Shown here: piece after piece, positions 5,159 to 7,489 of the stretch
How positions within the stretch are numbered: the first letter of the stretch is position 1
Layout: every line of letters starts with the position of its first letter
Assembly (NCBI GenBank): GCA_965602635.1
Contig: CBFCZU010000208.1
Span: 1-7,489 of the forward strand
From: CBFCZU01 sp965602635
GTDB taxonomy: Bacteria > Planctomycetota > Phycisphaerae > SM23-33
Reading direction: 5' to 3'
DNA length: 7,489 bases
The notes under the pieces: model-generated
Told to the model about the DNA's origin: nothing
What the model saw: only the letters and a program-made list of their open reading frames with translations
Databases searched by the model: none
Program-made: the position numbers and the translations under genes

Positions 5159-6106
5159 ATGGACATCGGTTGGATGGTATTGACGTTCCTTGCCGCGGGA
5201 CTGGGCAGCCTGCTTCTGGGCCTGCTGCTGCGGGGCGTGGACCGGAAGGTGACCGCCAGGGTGCAATGGCGCGTCGGCCCGCCGCTCTATCAGGCGGCGG
5301 TGGATGTCCTCAAGCTGATGGGCAAAGAGAACCTCATGCCCGTCACTGCCCGCGGGACGGGGTTCCTGCTGGCGCCGGTGATCGCCCTGGCTTCAACGGC
5401 CGTGGCCGCCACGATCCTCTGGCGGGCGCTGGTCCTTCCCGACGCCACTTTCCTCGGCGACCTGATCGTCGTGGTGTACCTGCTGGTCATCCCCGCGCTG
5501 ATGATCATTCTGGGCGCCTCGGCAAGCGGCAACCCCCACGCCTCCGTGGGGGCCGCCAGGGAGCTGAAGCTGCTGCTCAGCTACGAGTTACCGCTGTTCC
5601 TGGTGCTGCTGCTGGCGGTGGCGCGCGGCGGGTGGACCTTCCAGCTCGGCAAGCTGATCAATGCCCAGCAGCAGACGCCGGTCCTCTACAGCATCTCCGG
5701 CGTGCTGGGATTCCTGATCGCCATCATCTGCGTCCAGGCCAAGCTCGGGCTGGTGCCGTTCGACCTGGCCGAGGCCGAGTGCGAGCTGATGTCCGGCGTG
5801 TACGTCGAGTATTCCGGCTCGTCGCTGGCGATGTTCCTGATGACGCGGGCAATGCTGCTGGCGCTGATGCCGCTGCTGCTGATCATCGTCTTCTGGGGCG
5901 GGCTGGGCTCCTCCTGGTTGGGGATGCTGGCCTTCCTCGGCAAATACCTGCTGCTGGTGGTGCTGGTAACGCTTATCCGCAACACCAACCCCCGGCTGCG
6001 GATCGATCAGACGGTGCGGCTATTCTGGTTCTACCTCACCCCGGCGGCGATCGTCGCGGTGATCTTGGCCCTTGTGGGCATTTCAAAGGGCATACCATGG
6101 CTCTGA
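5159..6106 (+). CDS. Group 4 hydrogenase membrane subunit (NuoH/HycD/EchB-like)
   Basis: This 315-residue, very hydrophobic protein has about eight predicted membrane segments and is the anchor that links the hydrogenase core to the membrane and to ion translocation. It shows all the NuoH-family signatures: RKVTARVQWRVGPP (29-42) after the first helix, KLMGKE soon after, SVGAARELKLLLSYELPL in a central helix, PFDLAEAECELMSGVYVEYSG starting at P200 with acidic E205, E207, E209 and E217, and NPRLRIDQ (277-284) before the last helix. These charged residues belong to the quinone-cavity/proton-path region of complex I relatives. Length is normal for HycD/EchB. It is three bases after the ferredoxin gene and overlaps the small subunit gene by 10 bp. 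Membrane-anchor order H-B-C-D matches EchB-EchE. Confidence 0.95.
   Translation: MDIGWMVLTFLAAGLGSLLLGLLLRGVDRKVTARVQWRVGPPLYQAAVDVLKLMGKENLMPVTARGTGFLLAPVIALASTAVAATILWRALVLPDATFLGDLIVVVYLLVIPALMIILGASASGNPHASVGAARELKLLLSYELPLFLVLLLAVARGGWTFQLGKLINAQQQTPVLYSISGVLGFLIAIICVQAKLGLVPFDLAEAECELMSGVYVEYSGSSLAMFLMTRAMLLALMPLLLIIVFWGGLGSSWLGMLAFLGKYLLLVVLVTLIRNTNPRLRIDQTVRLFWFYLTPAAIVAVILALVGISKGIPWL
6068..6090 (+). promoter_or_regulatory. Alternative hairpins around the small-subunit Shine-Dalgarno
   Basis: The ribosome binding site AAAGGG (6085-6090) lies six bases before the ATG at 6097. CCCTT (6069-6073) can pair with AAGGG (6086-6090) and hide it. Alternatively GCCC (6068-6071) pairs with GGGC (6076-6079) around TTGT, which leaves the site open. 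The two stems share bases and cannot coexist. Whether they form in a region covered by translating ribosomes is unknown. Confidence 0.3.
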
Positions 6107-6537
6107 AAACCTGGGCGCTGCGGAAATCGTTGTGGGTGTACCACGTCAATGCGGGCGCCTGCAACAACTGCGACATCGAAGTGCTGGACCTCCTGACCCC
6201 GCGCTTCGACATCGAACGGTTCGGGATGATCCTGGTCGGCTCGCCGCGACACGCGGACGTGCTGGCGGTCACCGGCACCTGCACCCGCCAGGCCATGCCG
6301 AGGCTCCAGGAAGTGTACATGCAGACGGCCAAGCCCTGTGTGGTCCTGGCCATCGGCTCTTGCGCCCTGCACCAGGGAATCTTCGCCGAGGGATACCACA
6401 TGGGCGCGAAGGTTGACGAGGCGATCAAGGCGGTCGATCCCAACGCGATCATCATGTACGTGCCGGGCTGCTCACCGAAGCCCGAGGCCATGATTGCCGC
6501 CGCCGTCAAGGCCATGGAACTGCTCAAGACGCTGTAG
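6097..6537 (+). CDS. [NiFe] hydrogenase small subunit, group 4 (NuoB/HycG/EchC-like)
   Basis: This 146-residue subunit holds the proximal 4Fe-4S cluster that takes electrons to or from the nickel-iron site. Ligand candidates are C22 and C25 in GACNNCDIE, C89 in IGSCALH and C125 in PGCSPKPE. The CxxC spacing at C22/C25 is that of hydrogenases; NuoB of complex I has adjacent cysteines. An additional C62 (TGTCT) is not an expected ligand. The short length without a signal peptide or extra cluster domain is typical of group 4 enzymes on the cytoplasmic side. A much longer open frame continues upstream, but the ATG at 6097 is chosen because AAAGGG (6085-6090) is well spaced, homology begins there, and upstream sequence belongs to other genes in another frame. 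It overlaps the membrane subunit gene by 10 bp. Confidence 0.95.
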   Translation: MALKTWALRKSLWVYHVNAGACNNCDIEVLDLLTPRFDIERFGMILVGSPRHADVLAVTGTCTRQAMPRLQEVYMQTAKPCVVLAIGSCALHQGIFAEGYHMGAKVDEAIKAVDPNAIIMYVPGCSPKPEAMIAAAVKAMELLKTL

Positions 6538-6560
6538 AGGCTGCAGAAGGAGTTGTCGTT

Positions 6561-7103
6561 ATGACGGTAGCCACGACAGAGACCCAGGCGCCCCTGAAGG
6601 GCTTCGTCGGAGAGGTGCTGGGCGCCCTCGGCAGCGCCGTTACAGAGGTCCACCAGTGCGGGGACCGCAGAGGGATCGCCCGGATCGACCCGGCCAGGAC
6701 GGTGGAAGTGGCCGGCAAGATGCTCGCCATGGAGGGCTCGCGCCTGGGCACGTGCACGGGCATCGACGTTCGCGACGGCATCGACGTGCTGTACCACTGG
6801 TGCTTTGAGCCGGCGGGCGCGGTGGTGACGCTCAAGGCCCTGGCCGCCAGGCCCGAGCTGGCCATCGACTCCATTGCCAACGTCGTCCTCGCGGGCAACT
6901 GGATCGAGCGGGAGATGCACGACCTGCTGGGGGCGACCTTCCGCAACCACCCGGACATGCGCAGGCTGATCCTCGACGACTCCTGGCCCGAGGGTGTGTA
7001 CCCGCTGAGGAAGGACTTCGACCAGGTCGCCGACCGCCCGCCTCTTCCGCCCAACATGTCGCCGCCCGATGTGGGCGCCGAGGAAAGGAGGGCCGAGCCG
7101 TGA
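6561..7103 (+). CDS. Hydrogenase NuoC-like subunit (EchD / HycE N-terminal type)
   Basis: This 180-residue protein belongs to the complex I 30-kDa (NuoC) family, a scaffold that packs against the large subunit. The C-terminal family signature is clear: NWIEREMHDLLGATFRNHPDMRRL (113-136, with the invariant-type ExEMHDLxG core at 116-124), then LDDSWPEGVYPLRKDF (138-153). The N-terminal half is less conserved, as usual. In E. coli HycE this domain is fused to the large subunit; here it is a separate gene, as in Ech and many other group 4 enzymes. The start is supported by AGAAGGAG (6545-6552), eight bases before the ATG. The stop overlaps the large-subunit GTG start by 4 bp (GTGA), suggesting 1:1 coupled synthesis. 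It has no cofactor motif. Confidence 0.92.
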   Translation: MTVATTETQAPLKGFVGEVLGALGSAVTEVHQCGDRRGIARIDPARTVEVAGKMLAMEGSRLGTCTGIDVRDGIDVLYHWCFEPAGAVVTLKALAARPELAIDSIANVVLAGNWIEREMHDLLGATFRNHPDMRRLILDDSWPEGVYPLRKDFDQVADRPPLPPNMSPPDVGAEERRAEP

Positions 7104-7489
7104 GTCGCCGAACCGTCATTAACATCGGCCCGTACCACCCCCTCCAGGAAGAGGCGGAGTTCTTCCAGCTCTACGTCGAGGGCGAGACGGTCGTCGATGT
7201 GGACGTGCGGATCTCCTACAACCACCGCGGCATCGAGAAGATCGACGAGTCGAAAACGTTCGACCAGGTGCCGTTCGTGGTGGAGCGCGTCTGCGGCATC
7301 TGCTCGGCGAGCCATCCGCTGGCGTACGTCCAGGCCGTCGAGGAGATCGCCCAGGTGGAGGTGCCCGAGCGGGCGCTTTATCTGCGGACGATCGTCAACG
7401 AGCTGGAGCGGCTGCACTCGCACATGCTGTGGGTGGGCCTGGCCGGGCACTTCCTGGGCTACAACACCGTGTTCATGTGGGCGTGGAAG
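7100..7489 (+). CDS. [NiFe] hydrogenase large subunit, group 4 (NuoD/HycE/EchE-like), 5' part
   Basis: The first 130 codons are open to the right edge; the rest lies outside the window. This is the catalytic subunit that interconverts H2 with protons and electrons. The start is GTG, with a strong AAAGGAGGG (7084-7092) just upstream and overlap with the NuoC-like gene. The N-terminus NIGPYHPLQ and YNHRGIEKI are typical of the NuoD/HycE family. The first metal-binding motif is intact: E62-R-V-C65-G-I-C68-S-A-S-H72, giving two of the four cysteine ligands of the nickel-iron site. NuoD of complex I lacks these cysteines, so this is a true hydrogenase. LERLHSHMLWVG follows as expected. The C-terminal motif with the other two cysteines cannot be seen. 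The precise subgroup (4a-4g) cannot be set from this fragment. Confidence 0.95.
   Translation, partial: MSRRTVINIGPYHPLQEEAEFFQLYVEGETVVDVDVRISYNHRGIEKIDESKTFDQVPFVVERVCGICSASHPLAYVQAVEEIAQVEVPERALYLRTIVNELERLHSHMLWVGLAGHFLGYNTVFMWAWK

Noticed and set aside
4984..6096. Upstream extension of the small-subunit frame, giving 517 residues
   Set aside because: This stretch coincides with the ferredoxin and NuoH-like genes in other frames, is Arg/Gly-rich and has no domain; the ATG at 6097 has a Shine-Dalgarno sequence and starts the homology.
7041..7092. Possible long-range pairing that hides the large-subunit Shine-Dalgarno (CCTCTTCC with GGAAAGGAGG)
   Set aside because: Pairing is imperfect and the loop is about 35 bases, unlike the compact hairpins at the other genes.
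5159..7489. Respiratory complex I (nuo) genes
   Set aside because: The small subunit has CxxC rather than CC and the large subunit keeps the nickel-binding RVCGIC motif, so these are hydrogenase genes.

Overview
The window is GC-rich bacterial (or possibly archaeal) DNA with tightly packed genes, all on the + strand, many overlapping or separated by only a few bases. The content points to an anaerobic or microaerobic lifestyle: a rubrerythrin-type diiron protein followed by an operon for a membrane-bound group 4 [NiFe] hydrogenase. No ribosomal or other phylogenetic marker is present. The strong G/C third-position bias fits a high-GC environmental anaerobe (Planctomycetota is one guess), but the lineage cannot be fixed from this sequence.

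Layout. Positions 1-100 hold a non-coding array of 10-bp repeats with a TTCCG core, cut by the left window edge. A candidate promoter (192-220) precedes a 160-residue ferritin-like/rubrerythrin-like protein (247-729). A 325-bp gap (730-1054) holds a G+C-rich inverted repeat after that gene and a good sigma70-type promoter with nested dyads (939-975). The hydrogenase operon follows: a HydB/AsrA-like iron-sulfur subunit (1055-2101), a HydG/AsrB-like FAD/NAD(P)/[2Fe-2S] subunit (2098-2916), a short molybdopterin-oxidoreductase-fold protein (2998-4608), a 16-cysteine four-cluster ferredoxin (4610-5155), a NuoH/HycD-like membrane subunit (5159-6106), a NuoB/HycG-like small subunit (6097-6537), a NuoC-like subunit (6561-7103) and the start of the NuoD/HycE-like [NiFe] large subunit (7100 to the right edge).

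How they may work together. The last four genes are the hydrogenase core: the large subunit has the first CxxC nickel-ligand motif, and the small subunit has the CxxC of hydrogenases rather than the CC of complex I. The molybdopterin-fold protein and four-cluster ferredoxin resemble the FdhF-HycB arm of formate hydrogenlyase, but the molybdopterin protein is short and appears to lack the catalytic Cys/Sec. The first two genes look like the NAD(P)H-oxidising beta/gamma module of sulfhydrogenases (normally paired with group 3b hydrogenases). The combination suggests a membrane hydrogenase exchanging electrons with NAD(P)H and/or ferredoxin. No antiporter-type (NuoL/M/N) subunit lies in the window.

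The most notable signals outside the genes are the phased decamer array, the compound dyads in the operon promoter, and short hairpins that bury the Shine-Dalgarno sequences of several operon genes.
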